Of a stretch of DNA of 64,000 bases, positions 26,430-35,818 are shown one piece after another. A program made the position numbers and the translations under genes. Location: the NCBI RefSeq assembly GCF_900143695.1, contig NZ_FRFE01000022.1:32213-96212 (forward strand), in the 5' to 3' direction. This stretch comes from Desulfopila aestuarii DSM 18488 (lineage in GTDB: Bacteria; Desulfobacterota; Desulfobulbia; Desulfobulbales; Desulfocapsaceae). A model generated the notes under the pieces. That model saw nothing but the letters and a program-made list of their open reading frames with translations. It was not told where the DNA came from and did no database searches. Every line of letters begins with the position of its first letter. Positions within the stretch are counted from its first letter, which is position 1.

Positions 26430-27285
26430 GAGGTGCGGTGACAGGCTGTCACAGTCTCTGCTACTCACCGTTCTTGCCCTTATCTCACTGTCCGCCGGCT
26501 GTGCCCGCAAACCATGGGGAGAACCGATTGCCGGTAGCCGATATTCGGCAACGATCGAGATGCTTGAGGAGATGCGGAAGGATGAAGCTCTCCGCAGTAG
26601 CTGCATTGATGCGGATGTCAACATCTTCCTGACCAGTACGGTCAAGAATCGGGCAGTGAGCGGCTACGTCCAGCTTATGCAGCCCTCGTCAGTGAAATTC
26701 GTAACCTCGAATCCGCTTGGCCAGCCGCTGGTGGCCTTTGTCAGCGACGGTCACACCGTCCAGTTCGTCAATACCATCGATGGGTATTTCACCGACGGCA
26801 CCCTGCCATCCTTTGCAAAAGCCTTCGACATCCCCAAAGTGGCCTATACCAGTGACTGGGGTACCTGGCTGACCGCACGACTGCCACGAGCTAATACGGT
26901 GACAGAAATTCGAGAGGATGAGGAAAACCGTGGAATCTGGATTGGAGTGGCGGACCAGGATGTGAAAAATGAGGCTGAAACCAGCGGATTGGCAAGGGAG
27001 CATGTACTGATCGATCCCAAAAACAGAATTGTTCTGGAACGAGCCTTTACCAATACCAACGGTTCTATCGATGCTCGGGTGAGTTACACGAATCTGCTAC
27101 CGGAGACTCAGGACGCCACACCACTGCAGCCGGGGAAGATCACCATCTCGGGACTTGATTACAGTGGCAAACTGGTTCTCGAGCTCTCCGCCCTGCAGGC
27201 AATTGAGGGCTGTCGGAAAAGCAATTTTCAACTGAAAAGGCCACCAGGTTACTACTACCAGCCATTACCGGCCAAAGAAATGTAG
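26404..27285 (+). CDS. Outer-membrane lipoprotein, LolB/DUF4292-like
   Basis: A 293-residue protein with a lipoprotein signal peptide: basic N terminus, hydrophobic run SLLLTVLALISL, lipobox LSAGC at residues 29-33. The mature part looks like the lipoprotein-carrier fold, with NIFLTSTVKNRAVSGYVQLMQPSSVKF near the start and repeated beta strands. The start ATG at 26404 lies within the end of the TPR gene (26-base overlap). The similarity to LolB/DUF4292 is by pattern only. It is the last gene of the ffh-to-lipoprotein run and meets the convergent AMIN gene after 1 base. Confidence 0.75.
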   Translation: MNCRKRKSKRCGDRLSQSLLLTVLALISLSAGCARKPWGEPIAGSRYSATIEMLEEMRKDEALRSSCIDADVNIFLTSTVKNRAVSGYVQLMQPSSVKFVTSNPLGQPLVAFVSDGHTVQFVNTIDGYFTDGTLPSFAKAFDIPKVAYTSDWGTWLTARLPRANTVTEIREDEENRGIWIGVADQDVKNEAETSGLAREHVLIDPKNRIVLERAFTNTNGSIDARVSYTNLLPETQDATPLQPGKITISGLDYSGKLVLELSALQAIEGCRKSNFQLKRPPGYYYQPLPAKEM

Positions 27286-27286
27286 G

Positions 27287-28336
27287 CTACCCCTTTTCCT
27301 CAAGGATATTGACAATCAGCACGAAAAGATTGTCTTCCTTGAAATAGACCTGCTGCAGATCATAATTGCTGCCGGGAACCAGATCGAGACTGACCCGAAC
27401 ATTGCTCTTATCTCCGGCAACCCTGATCTTCTCGACATATTTGCCACCGGCACTGATTTCATTGGTCACCCGCTCGCCGACCTCAGCACCGGCGAAATCG
27501 CAGTAAATCATTGGCGGATCCTTTTCCCGGGTGGAGATCACCGGCGGCTGGAAGTCACTCAGCTGCAAAAGAACCATCTCCCCGCTCTGGGAGAAAGCAT
27601 TATCAAACGACACGCTGAGAAGAACCGGTGCAGCTGAAATTTCGACAGCAGCAGGCTCCGGAGTAGCATCAGCAGGCTCCTTTTCAATAACCGCAGGAAC
27701 CACTGCTTCTGGTTCACCAGTCGTTGGGGTGCTCTCTTTGGCGGATTCCATGTTCGACACCGGTCCCATTTTGACTTTGCTGAGACCGGCAGTGAGCAAT
27801 TGCGGAGTAGAGACTGGAGCCGGGGTGGTAGGTATCTTCTTCTCAGGCTCGCCTGTAATGGCCTGATCGGGAACAGCGATCTGTGCCGATTTCGGGGTAA
27901 CCTTGTCGGCACCAATGGTACCAAGATCCATTGGAAAGATTGAAATAACCAGAAGATTCTGCTCTGATAAAATATCCTTGGTCCATTTAACCTTCGGTTC
28001 TTTTACCAGATCAATAACTACCCGTACCTTCTGCTTCGGCGTAGTGTGGAAACCGACCCGCATGCCTTCCACAAGTATGCCGTTGGCAACTGGGACTGAA
28101 GAACTGCCGGCGTAGCCACATTCGGGAAAATCAAGTACCAGCCGCGGCTTTTCGCCCTCGATCATAAAGATATTGGGCTCCTGTCCTCCGTTCATTGAGA
28201 TCTCAACCCGATCTCCACCGTCTAAGGCCATGTGAGAAAGCGGCCCAACCATGGCAGCGGCCTTCTGCCCGTAGGCGGGAGCGAAGACCAGGAAAAGCAG
28301 GCCGATCAATACCGACATAGCACATGAACGCCTCAT
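27287..28336 (-). CDS. Exported AMIN-domain protein
   Basis: A 349-residue protein with a signal peptide (MRRSCAMSVLIGLLFLVF, cut after AYGQ). Two AMIN-type beta domains flank a proline/threonine/alanine-rich linker (about residues 160-240). The first contains DRVEISMNGGQ and RLVLDFPEC, the second MIYCDFAGAEVG and RVAGDKSNVRVSLDL. AMIN domains bind peptidoglycan or target pili secretins and amidases to the septum. I chose the ATG at 28336 because AAAGG precedes it; ATGs further upstream (28375, 28462) lack one and would bury the signal peptide. Confidence 0.85.
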   Translation of the reverse strand: MRRSCAMSVLIGLLFLVFAPAYGQKAAAMVGPLSHMALDGGDRVEISMNGGQEPNIFMIEGEKPRLVLDFPECGYAGSSSVPVANGILVEGMRVGFHTTPKQKVRVVIDLVKEPKVKWTKDILSEQNLLVISIFPMDLGTIGADKVTPKSAQIAVPDQAITGEPEKKIPTTPAPVSTPQLLTAGLSKVKMGPVSNMESAKESTPTTGEPEAVVPAVIEKEPADATPEPAAVEISAAPVLLSVSFDNAFSQSGEMVLLQLSDFQPPVISTREKDPPMIYCDFAGAEVGERVTNEISAGGKYVEKIRVAGDKSNVRVSLDLVPGSNYDLQQVYFKEDNLFVLIVNILEEKG

Positions 28337-28761
28337 AGCTGGTAACCTTTTGTTGTGTAAATAGAAAAAACTCATCTTGGATATATCGACCGCAAGATGG
28401 CCTTTGAGGTTGTAGCTTTCGCGAAAAGGTAACGAAACCAACGCTTGAGCATCATAACCCATTGATTATGCAGAATGGTCTTGAATCCTTCTAACTCAAT
28501 ACACATCGTTTTTGATTAACGCATGATCCCTTGAAAAGTCAATCAAATTCCAGTAAATGAAAGAAGTGATAGAGAACGCGCACAACAATGGTTTACCCCG
28601 CTGTTCCCGCCTTTTCACCAATTCATGACAACATTCACACAGGCCGTAACAACAACTGAACCTTCCAGATAGTTCAACGAGTCAGAAAAATTACCAGTCG
28701 GTTGCTGCATTTGTATTCACGCAAAACCGGCACTCCACACCTCAACCACGAGCTTTTTTCG
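28337..28761. other. Divergent intergenic region between AMIN and radical SAM genes
   Basis: It contains the region that must carry the promoters of both divergent genes. A minus-strand TTGACT near 28540 with a weak -10 is possible but not convincing. No RNA gene or small open frame with a ribosome-binding site was seen. Confidence 0.4.
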
Positions 28762-31311
28762 ATGACCAATCCCACGCTTTTCTCCCAGGTTCAAAAACCT
28801 GGGCGTTACCTTGGCAGTGAGTATAACACCGCCAGGAAAGAATGGCAGCATGCCGATGTTCGCTGCGCCCTCGTTTTCCCAGATCTATATGAAGTCGGCA
28901 TGTCCCATCAGGGCTTACAGATCCTCTACCATATTGTCAACGGCCAGGACAATATGCTGGCTGAGCGCTGTTACTGTCCCGACCGGGATGTGGAAATACT
29001 GCTTCGCCAGCAAAACATGCCCCTGACCTCGCTGGAGTCTGGTAAACCCCTCGCGGAATTTGACCTTTTGGGCATCACCCTGCCCTATGAACTCTGCTAT
29101 ACGAATATCCTCACCGTTCTCGATCTGGCCGGGCTCCCCTTCCTGGCAAAAGATCGCGACAATTCATACCCGATATTGCTTGGCGGCGGTTCCTGTGCCA
29201 TGAACCCGGAGCCGGTGGCGGACTTTTTTGATGCCGTCCTTTTAGGCGATGGCGAAGAAGCCATCGTAGAAATTGCCCAGGCTATTGCCGACGGGCGTCG
29301 TGACCACCTCGATAAAGTTGAGCTTTTAAAGCGACTTGCCACCATTGACGGCGTCTACATTCCAGCCCACTTTACCCCGGAGTATGATGAATCCGGATCG
29401 ATCACCGGGATCACCTGCCATAATGATCGTTCTGACCAGGTGCAACGCCGAGTCCTCGCAGATCTAGGCGCTACCGATCATCTACTGAACCCCATCGTAC
29501 CCAATGCCAAGATCGTCCATGACCGGCTGGGAGTGGAAATCGCCCGAGGCTGTACCCGTGGCTGCCGGTTCTGCCAGGCGGGTATTACCTATAGACCAGT
29601 GCGCGAACGAACCCCGAAACAGGTATTCGACCTTGCCACCAAAGGCATTGCCAACTCTGGCTTTGAGGAAATGGCGCTTTTGTCACTCTCCACCGGTGAC
29701 TATTCATGCCTTGGCGATGTACTGCCAAAATTGATGGACCAGTTCGCCGACGAATATGTCTCGGTGGCCATGCCATCCATGCGGGTCGGCACCCTTACCC
29801 CACAGATTATGGACCAGATTAAACGGGTGCGGAAAACCGGCTTCACCCTCGCCCCGGAAGCAGGCAGTGAACGACTTCGGCGGGTGATCAATAAGGGCAT
29901 CACCGAAGAGGACCTGCTTGAATCCTGTCGCACAGCCTTCGCACTTGGCTGGAAAGTAATGAAGTTCTATTTCATGATCGGCCTGCCGACAGAAACAGAC
30001 GAAGACATTGACGAGATCATCGAACTGGTCAAAAAATCCGGTTACGCCATGAATTCGGTGGGTAAGGGCAAGAAGCAGATCAATGTCAGTGTTGGTACCT
30101 TTGTGCCCAAGCCGCACACACCATTCCAATGGAGCCGACAACTCACCATTGAGGAAAGCCGAAAACGGTTCTCTCATCTCAGGCAGAATCTACCGAAAAA
30201 GGGCTGCAACATGAAATGGCACAGCCCCGAACAAAGCTTTCTGGAAGGTGTTTTCTCCCGCGGCGACCGAAGACTGGCCCAGCTCCTCATCCGCGCCTGG
30301 GAAAAAGGCGCCCGACTTGACGGCTGGCATGAGCATCTTGATTTCACCCTTTGGCTTACCGCAGCAAAAGAATGCGAACTGGTGCTCGATACCTTCCTGC
30401 GCGAACGGGCACAGGACGAGATTCTGCCCTGGCAACATCTATCGACCGGTGTCGATCACGATTTTCTTCACAGTGAATGGCAGAAGGCGGTAAGTGAAAT
30501 CTACACTCCGGACTGCCGTTATCACGGCTGTCAACAGTGCGGGCTCTGCGACTTCGACATCGTCCAGCCGATTGTCCACGGTAGCCTGGAGCCAGGTAAA
30601 GACTCTCAGGACACTCTGCCTAGCTCGCATTCAAGACTTGATAAACGTTCGATCCCGGCCCACGATGAAAACCATTTTAAATATCTGGTCAGCTACAGCC
30701 GCACGGGCAATATCTGCTATCTTGGCCACCTCGAATTTCTACAGCTCATTTTCCGGGCATTACGGCGCGCCAATATCACCACAAACTTCTCCAAGGGCTT
30801 CCACCCGACCCCAAAGGTATCGTTTGCTCCGGCCCTCCCTGTCGGCACTATCAGCAATTCTGAGTTTTTTATTATGGACCTGCCGGAACTGCTTCCCGAT
30901 CCCAAAGCAACCGCAACCTTGCTCAGCAGCAAGCTTCCTCCCGGTCTTGAGGTAAACAGCATTGAGCTTCACTCCGGCAACCTGCCGGCGGCGACAGAAA
31001 GCTGCTACACCCTACAACTCACCCGGCCCATTCGTGACGATGAGGTAGAAATGGCAACACGATTCATGGAAGCAGATGAATGTATCATTTCCAGAACACG
31101 AAAGGGCAAAGAACGGCAAATAAACATCAGGCCCCTTATTACCGAGCTTGCCAAAAACAGTGATGATACCTTTGTCATGCGGATCATCAGCCGAAATGCC
31201 GAACCTGGAATCAAGCCTAGCGACGCGCTTCATCATATCTTTGATATGGATGAAATGGAGGCTCTCGCCGCGACCGTAACCAAGATTTCATGGAAGGCAA
31301 TAGAAGCATGA
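28762..31311 (+). CDS. TIGR03960-type radical SAM protein fused to a TIGR03936/DUF2344 domain
   Basis: An 849-residue protein. An N-terminal B12-binding-like region (about residues 40-215, with LGGGSCAMNPEPVADFFD) precedes a radical SAM domain whose CxxxCxxC cluster is GCTRGCRFC at residues 263-271. The last ~215 residues (from about KYLVSYSRTGNICYLGHLEF) are the DUF2344 domain, which occurs as a separate protein in some species. This fusion is typical of many anaerobes; its substrate is not known, though links to tRNA or ribosome modification are suggested by neighbours in other genomes. A Cys-rich patch CRYHGCQQCGLCDF lies at the junction. Confidence 0.93.
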   Translation: MTNPTLFSQVQKPGRYLGSEYNTARKEWQHADVRCALVFPDLYEVGMSHQGLQILYHIVNGQDNMLAERCYCPDRDVEILLRQQNMPLTSLESGKPLAEFDLLGITLPYELCYTNILTVLDLAGLPFLAKDRDNSYPILLGGGSCAMNPEPVADFFDAVLLGDGEEAIVEIAQAIADGRRDHLDKVELLKRLATIDGVYIPAHFTPEYDESGSITGITCHNDRSDQVQRRVLADLGATDHLLNPIVPNAKIVHDRLGVEIARGCTRGCRFCQAGITYRPVRERTPKQVFDLATKGIANSGFEEMALLSLSTGDYSCLGDVLPKLMDQFADEYVSVAMPSMRVGTLTPQIMDQIKRVRKTGFTLAPEAGSERLRRVINKGITEEDLLESCRTAFALGWKVMKFYFMIGLPTETDEDIDEIIELVKKSGYAMNSVGKGKKQINVSVGTFVPKPHTPFQWSRQLTIEESRKRFSHLRQNLPKKGCNMKWHSPEQSFLEGVFSRGDRRLAQLLIRAWEKGARLDGWHEHLDFTLWLTAAKECELVLDTFLRERAQDEILPWQHLSTGVDHDFLHSEWQKAVSEIYTPDCRYHGCQQCGLCDFDIVQPIVHGSLEPGKDSQDTLPSSHSRLDKRSIPAHDENHFKYLVSYSRTGNICYLGHLEFLQLIFRALRRANITTNFSKGFHPTPKVSFAPALPVGTISNSEFFIMDLPELLPDPKATATLLSSKLPPGLEVNSIELHSGNLPAATESCYTLQLTRPIRDDEVEMATRFMEADECIISRTRKGKERQINIRPLITELAKNSDDTFVMRIISRNAEPGIKPSDALHHIFDMDEMEALAATVTKISWKAIEA

Positions 31312-31412
31312 TGATCGAACTTGCCTCACAATACGTTCCGTGGTACCAGTGACATAAGCTTACGTTCAGACCACATAATCCACTAACGTTTAATCGAGAA
31401 TAAGGAGAATCC

Positions 31413-32756
31413 ATGGAGAAGAAGATCATACTTCGTGATGATGAGATGCCGAGACAATGGTATAACGTGGTTCCGGATATTCCAAACGGCCTGCTGCCAC
31501 CCCTCGATCCCGAGACAAAGGAACCGATGGGACCGGAAAAACTCGGGGCCGTGTTCCCCATGGGGCTGCTCGAGCAGGAGATGTCCACCACCAGATATAT
31601 CGATATCCCTGAAGAAGTGCTCGATATCTACAAAATCTGGCGTCCAGTGCCTCTCGTTCGCGCCACTAATCTCGAAAAGGCCCTCGGAACCAAAGCCAAA
31701 ATCTTCTTCAAGAACGAAGGTGTCTCCCCTGTCGGTTCACACAAGGCCAACAGTGCTGTTCCCCAGGCCTATTACAATATGAAAGAAGGGGTCAAACGAC
31801 TCTCCACCGAGACCGGCGCCGGTCAATGGGGCAGCGCCCTCTCGTTTGCCACTTCCAAGTTCGGGCTGGAGTGCAAGGTCTATATGGTACGGGTCTCTTT
31901 TGAGCAGAAACCCTATCGGAAATCGATGATGCAGACCTTTGGCGCCCAGATCGTTGCCAGCCCAAGTGAGGAAACCCGCACAGGCCGAAAGATCCTCGCC
32001 GAGTTTCCGGATACCCCCGGCTCACTCGGTATCGCCATTTCTGAAGCTCTGGAGGATGCCGCCGGCCGTGAGGATACCAAATATGCTCTTGGCTCGGTAT
32101 TAAACCACGTGTGCATTCACCAATCCATCATTGGCCTTGAAACGAAAAAGCAGCTGGAAATCGCCGGAGAATATCCGGATGTTGTCATTGGCTGCTGTGG
32201 TGGCGGCTCCAACTTTGCCGGTATCGCTGCCCCCTTTATCCCGGATTATCTTTCCGGCAAAAAGATCCGTTTCGTGGGCGTTGAACCCTCGTCCTGCCCC
32301 TCACTGACTATGGGCCGCTTGGCGTATGATTTTGGTGACGTAGCCCAAACTACCCCGCTCCTCTACATGTACACCCTGGGTCACGATTTCATTCCCCCTG
32401 GCATCCACGCCGGCGGCTTGCGCTATCACGGAATGTCGCCGATCATCTCGGCTCTTGTACGTGAAAACATCATCGAGCCAATGAAAGTTCACCAGCTTGA
32501 ATGTTTTGAGGCGGGAGTACTCTTTGCGCGTACCGAAGGTATCATTCCTGCCCCGGAAACCTGTCATGCTATCCGTGCGGCTATTATTGAAGCCACCAGA
32601 GAGCCGGACAAAAAGCAGACTATTCTCTTCAACTTCTCCGGTCACGGCCTCATTGACATGGCCTCGTACGATAAATTCTTCGCGGGCGATCTGCACAATT
32701 ACGATTACCCTGAGGAAGCGATCGCACGCTCTATGGCAAATTTGCCGAAAATATAA
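31413..32756 (+). CDS. Tryptophan synthase beta-like protein, TrpB2 type
   Basis: A 447-residue PLP enzyme. The PLP lysine is K111 in GSHKANSA, the phosphate-binding glycines are [11 protein letters not shown], and the segment [12 protein letters not shown] is typical of TrpB2. TrpB2 can make tryptophan from serine and indole and usually does not bind TrpA; length and N-terminal extension ([14 protein letters not shown]) fit TrpB2 rather than TrpB1. No trpA or other trp genes are near, consistent with an indole-salvage role. Followed by a perfect 12-bp hairpin. Confidence 0.92.
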   Translation: MEKKIILRDDEMPRQWYNVVPDIPNGLLPPLDPETKEPMGPEKLGAVFPMGLLEQEMSTTRYIDIPEEVLDIYKIWRPVPLVRATNLEKALGTKAKIFFKNEGVSPVGSHKANSAVPQAYYNMKEGVKRLSTETGAGQWGSALSFATSKFGLECKVYMVRVSFEQKPYRKSMMQTFGAQIVASPSEETRTGRKILAEFPDTPGSLGIAISEALEDAAGREDTKYALGSVLNHVCIHQSIIGLETKKQLEIAGEYPDVVIGCCGGGSNFAGIAAPFIPDYLSGKKIRFVGVEPSSCPSLTMGRLAYDFGDVAQTTPLLYMYTLGHDFIPPGIHAGGLRYHGMSPIISALVRENIIEPMKVHQLECFEAGVLFARTEGIIPAPETCHAIRAAIIEATREPDKKQTILFNFSGHGLIDMASYDKFFAGDLHNYDYPEEAIARSMANLPKI

Positions 32757-32765
32757 GTCTCTTCC

Positions 32766-32793
32766 CCCTCCGGTCGCCATCGCGACCGGAGGG
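32766..32793 (+). terminator. Hairpin between the trpB2-like gene and dacB
   Basis: A perfect 12-bp GC-rich stem (32766-32777 with 32782-32793) and 4-base loop begin 9 bases after the stop. There is no U-tract. The 3' arm ends in GGAGGG, 17 bases before the dacB ATG, so it may also mask a ribosome-binding site. Confidence 0.65.
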
Positions 32794-32809
32794 TTGGTCG
32801 CTTTATGCC

Positions 32810-34060
32810 ATGACATTTCGCCGGCCCCTGCTGTTTACGGTATTTCTAATATTTACCCTGCTGCCGCAACTTGTGGCCGGCACCATCCTGCCCCGTAATA
32901 AAATTACTAACGGCGGGTATATCCTCTATAAAAACGGGAACATAGTCGAACAGTTTCGCGCAAGCGAGCTCTTTGTTCCCGCTTCAACCATCAAGTTGCT
33001 TACCGCCTACTCCGCCCTCAAGACCCTTGGCCCGGAGTTTCGGTTTACCACCTCGTTTTATCTCGACGCCAATCATGTTCTCTATATCCGTGGAGGTGGC
33101 GATCCTGTCCTGACCACAGAATCACTTACCAGCGCCGCGCAAGAGTTAAAGCGAAGGGGTATCACCAAGGTATCAGGCTATGTGCTTGACGATTCTCTGT
33201 TCGCCCTGGAACAGCCTCTGCCGGACGGCTCTGAAAATTCTGCCAATCCGTATGATGTCGCCAACAGCGGTTTGGCGGTGAATTTCAACTCGATTGCCGT
33301 TGCCAAAGCCAAGGATGGAACAATCACTTCCGGGGAGAAACATACACCGCTCACTGTGCTGGGCCGTGAAATCGGTCAGCAGCTCAAGCCCGGCAAACAC
33401 CGAGTCAACATCAACGCCTTTGAGGTACGATCCTCTACCCCACTGCCACTCAGATACAGTGCCGAACTTCTCCACGAACTTCTGGTACAGGAAGGGATAA
33501 AAGCAGAAGCCGTTATCCGGCCAGGCAAGGTGCCCACCAATGCAAAACTCATTTATGATCACCTCTCGTCGCAGTCGCTGGTGGAGATTGTTCGCTCCTG
33601 TCTCTATGTTTCCAATAATTTTATTGCCAACCAGCTGGCCTTGACTGCCGGGGCCCAGCACTTTGGTGCTCCCGCCACCTGGGAGAAGGCACGGCAACTC
33701 CTCACCCATTTCGCAACCAACAGGATCGGTATTTCGAAAAAAGAACTGCAGGTCGTCGAAGGTTCCGGTCTGTCACGGCAGACCCGGATAACTCCCATTG
33801 CCATGCTGAAAATACTCCGAGCCTTTGAACCATATCGGGAGCTACTGCCGGAAAAATACGGAGCCCAGCTGAAGTCAGGTACCATGAGCAACGTTTTTTG
33901 TTATGCGGGTTATCTCGATGCACCGGAGGGCAACGTACTCTTTGTGCTGATGTTGAACCAACCGGAAAATACCCGTAAAATGCTGCTCTCCAGCCTGGAA
34001 AAACAGTTTAATCCGGTAGGAGTCGTTACACCGGCCACTGCAAAAATTTCAAAGAAATGA
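32810..34060 (+). CDS. dacB: D-alanyl-D-alanine carboxypeptidase/endopeptidase, PBP4 type
   Basis: A 416-residue S13-family penicillin-binding protein with a signal peptide (residues 1-24). The active-site triads are visible: S59-T-I-K62 in PASTIKLL, SNN in YVSNNFIANQ and KSGTMS near residue 362. It trims peptidoglycan peptides in the periplasm. At 416 residues it is shorter than E. coli DacB, with a reduced inserted domain. The ATG at 32810 has its only candidate ribosome-binding site in the 3' arm of the hairpin upstream. Confidence 0.93.
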   Translation: MTFRRPLLFTVFLIFTLLPQLVAGTILPRNKITNGGYILYKNGNIVEQFRASELFVPASTIKLLTAYSALKTLGPEFRFTTSFYLDANHVLYIRGGGDPVLTTESLTSAAQELKRRGITKVSGYVLDDSLFALEQPLPDGSENSANPYDVANSGLAVNFNSIAVAKAKDGTITSGEKHTPLTVLGREIGQQLKPGKHRVNINAFEVRSSTPLPLRYSAELLHELLVQEGIKAEAVIRPGKVPTNAKLIYDHLSSQSLVEIVRSCLYVSNNFIANQLALTAGAQHFGAPATWEKARQLLTHFATNRIGISKKELQVVEGSGLSRQTRITPIAMLKILRAFEPYRELLPEKYGAQLKSGTMSNVFCYAGYLDAPEGNVLFVLMLNQPENTRKMLLSSLEKQFNPVGVVTPATAKISKK

Positions 34061-34157
34061 AAATAGCTGCAATATTTTTCCTTGCATTTTAGTATATTGC
34101 ACCTTATTCATCGTGAAAGCTTTTGATAATACACGCTATTTTTATCAGGAGGTACGA

Positions 34158-34475
34158 ATGAACGGTGCATTCTTTGTTGACTAGGAAACTATGGAGACCC
34201 TCATTTCCAAGGGGAAAACTCGACTTGAGGGGACGCATTTGACCGTGGCGGATACAGGGGACTCCTACCAGCTGGTTCCAGCCGTTAAGGTACTGTCCTG
34301 CGAAAACTGCAGCAAAGACCCGCTTCGAATCAGCGACAAGTACATCCCACTCTCCATCCTGGAATCGGCGGGTGTTGATATTCACCTCGACTCCATCATT
34401 CTCCACAACCACTCCTATCACATCGACCCCGGCTATATCTGCAAAAGTACCCAAATAGACCTCAGCGACGGCTGA
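34158..34475 (+). pseudogene. Small conserved-looking protein gene interrupted by in-frame TAG
   Basis: A perfect AGGAGG lies 7 bases before the ATG at 34158. The frame runs MNGAFFVD and meets TAG at 34182-34184 (codon 9), then continues open for 96 more codons to a TGA at 34475. The rest, from ETMETLISKG, includes LVPAVKVLSCENC and ESAGVDIHLDSIIL. This resembles, from memory, small cytosolic deltaproteobacterial proteins that start MNG. Either the gene is broken by a point mutation, or translation restarts at the ATG at 34191, which has no ribosome-binding site, or the amber is read through. The family function is unknown to me. Confidence 0.65.
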
Positions 34476-34691
34476 CAGCCCGGTTCTGCCTATACCAAAT
34501 CCCGCTTGATTTTTCAGTGTAATTTCTCTACGCTGGCACAAGTTACTTACTTCCAGTCCCAATTCATTTATTCTTTAATAGCTGCCTTGCACATCGACTC
34601 GGGTACTTTGGGCCGAGTAACGATGTTGCTCGTCCTTGGTGTGATCTTTCAACCAGCCGGGCTTGCCAGTAACCCATAGGAGAACAGGATT

Positions 34692-35018
34692 ATGAAAAAA
34701 CGTTTAAGAAGTTTCGCTATCCCTCTCGCATGCAGTGTGATCGGTGCAACACTGCTGCTGGGGGGCTGCAACAGCCCAAAAGGAGACGCCGCCGAGGGGC
34801 TGCGCTGGTACAACATGCATAACTGTTCGGCCTGCCATGGGCCAAACGGCAATGACGGGAGGGCGGCAAAAATTTCTGCAATCGATATGAGCTTTGGTGC
34901 GTTTGTCGGGATACTGCGAGACCCGTACTCACCCAGCATGCCACGTTTTACGGAAAAGAAAATCTCAGAAAAAGATGCTGCAGATATCTATGCCTGGCTG
35001 AAAAGCATGCCAGAATAA
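34692..35018 (+). CDS. Class I c-type cytochrome lipoprotein
   Basis: A 108-residue protein with a lipoprotein signal (LLLGGC, Cys26) and one haem c motif CSACH at residues 44-48. A methionine in SMPRF near residue 81 can serve as sixth ligand. It would be anchored to a membrane on the periplasmic side and carry single electrons. Ribosome-binding site AGGAGA. It stands between the interrupted small gene and a DUF2231-like membrane protein, possibly a redox partner. Terminator follows. Confidence 0.9.
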   Translation: MKKRLRSFAIPLACSVIGATLLLGGCNSPKGDAAEGLRWYNMHNCSACHGPNGNDGRAAKISAIDMSFGAFVGILRDPYSPSMPRFTEKKISEKDAADIYAWLKSMPE

Positions 35019-35028
35019 CCCCTTTTTC

Positions 35029-35058
35029 TGCCCACGCCTTAGGCGGCACTTTTTCTTT
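35029..35058 (+). terminator. Rho-independent terminator after the cytochrome gene
   Basis: A short GC-rich hairpin (35029-35048; inner stem CGCC-TTA-GGCG) is followed by a T-rich run. It lies 11 bases after the stop codon. Confidence 0.6.
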
Positions 35059-35292
35059 AATGTCTGGGCCTTCAACCGATTGCCCAATGGATATCAGCTC
35101 CTGCGAAAGAATTATGTACGGTGCAGGAAAAAATCCCTGCCATCAGCGAAAGAATGCTTATTATCCTTTACAAGGACAAGGAGTTACAGCTGATATTCTA
35201 CAAGATTATTTCCAGACAATCGCGTGAAGGGTGCCCCGAAGCAAAAGGGCAACAGGCCCCCTGCTGAGACAGCCTCATTAAAGGAGACGTCC

Positions 35293-35715
35293 ATGATTAA
35301 CAAACTGTATGAACTGCTTGAAACGGTAGGCTTCACCCATCCACTGCACCCCATCATGGTGCATATCCCCATGGGTATGGTGATAGGTATGGTATTATTT
35401 GGTGTGGCAGGAATAGTGGGGAAAAAGGCAAGTCTGTTCAGCACCGCCCATCACTGCGCCGTGCTGGCGCTACTTTTTATCGTTCCCACCCTCGTGACCG
35501 GGGTACTCGATTGGCAGGCGAAGCTGGGCGGTGAGTGGGAAACACTCATTATCGTGAAAATGGTCCTCGGCGTGGTACTCACCGGCCTTTTAACCATAGC
35601 AGTTGTCATGAAATCCAAAGGTTTGGCACCGAGAAAACTCCTGCTTCTCTATCTGTTGTGCATGGCCTGCGCAGGAGGCCTCGGATTCTCAGGTGGTGAG
35701 CTGGTTTACGGCTGA
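35293..35715 (+). CDS. DUF2231-like four-helix membrane protein
   Basis: A 140-residue protein that starts MINKLYELLETVGFTHPLHP, with GGAGA 7 bases before the ATG. Four hydrophobic segments (about residues 26-44, 56-76, 88-106 and 114-132) carry histidines in THPLHPIMVHIP and AHHCAVLAL that could bind haem. The HP-x3-VH-x-P pattern is the start of DUF2231-type proteins, which accompany cytochromes. The upstream cytochrome c lipoprotein could be its partner, although a terminator separates them. Upstream in-frame starts are less likely. Confidence 0.7.
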   Translation: MINKLYELLETVGFTHPLHPIMVHIPMGMVIGMVLFGVAGIVGKKASLFSTAHHCAVLALLFIVPTLVTGVLDWQAKLGGEWETLIIVKMVLGVVLTGLLTIAVVMKSKGLAPRKLLLLYLLCMACAGGLGFSGGELVYG

Positions 35716-35761
35716 TCTCCACCTGGGTCCGCAATGATCATTGGTGATATGTTTTTTTCCT

Positions 35762-35792
35762 TGCCCATAACTGGCACCACCAGTTATGGGCA
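35762..35792. terminator. Bidirectional terminator hairpin between convergent genes
   Basis: A perfect 13-bp stem (35762-35774 with 35780-35792) and 5-base loop lie between the DUF2231-like gene (plus) and the small DUF5668-like gene (minus). Neither side has a long U-tract. Confidence 0.65.
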
Positions 35793-35818
35793 TTGTCGTC
35801 GCTGACGTGAAAAACCAT

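Noticed and set aside
25884..26645. 253-codon minus-strand frame
   Set aside because: Antisense to the TPR protein gene, with no ribosome-binding site or domain.
34104..34562. 152-codon minus-strand open frame
   Set aside because: Antisense to the small plus-strand gene with the perfect ribosome-binding site; no ribosome-binding site or recognisable domain of its own.
35104..35276. Possible 37-codon frame with ATG at 35155
   Set aside because: No ribosome-binding site; a short direct repeat (GCGAAAGAAT) near it is probably coincidental.
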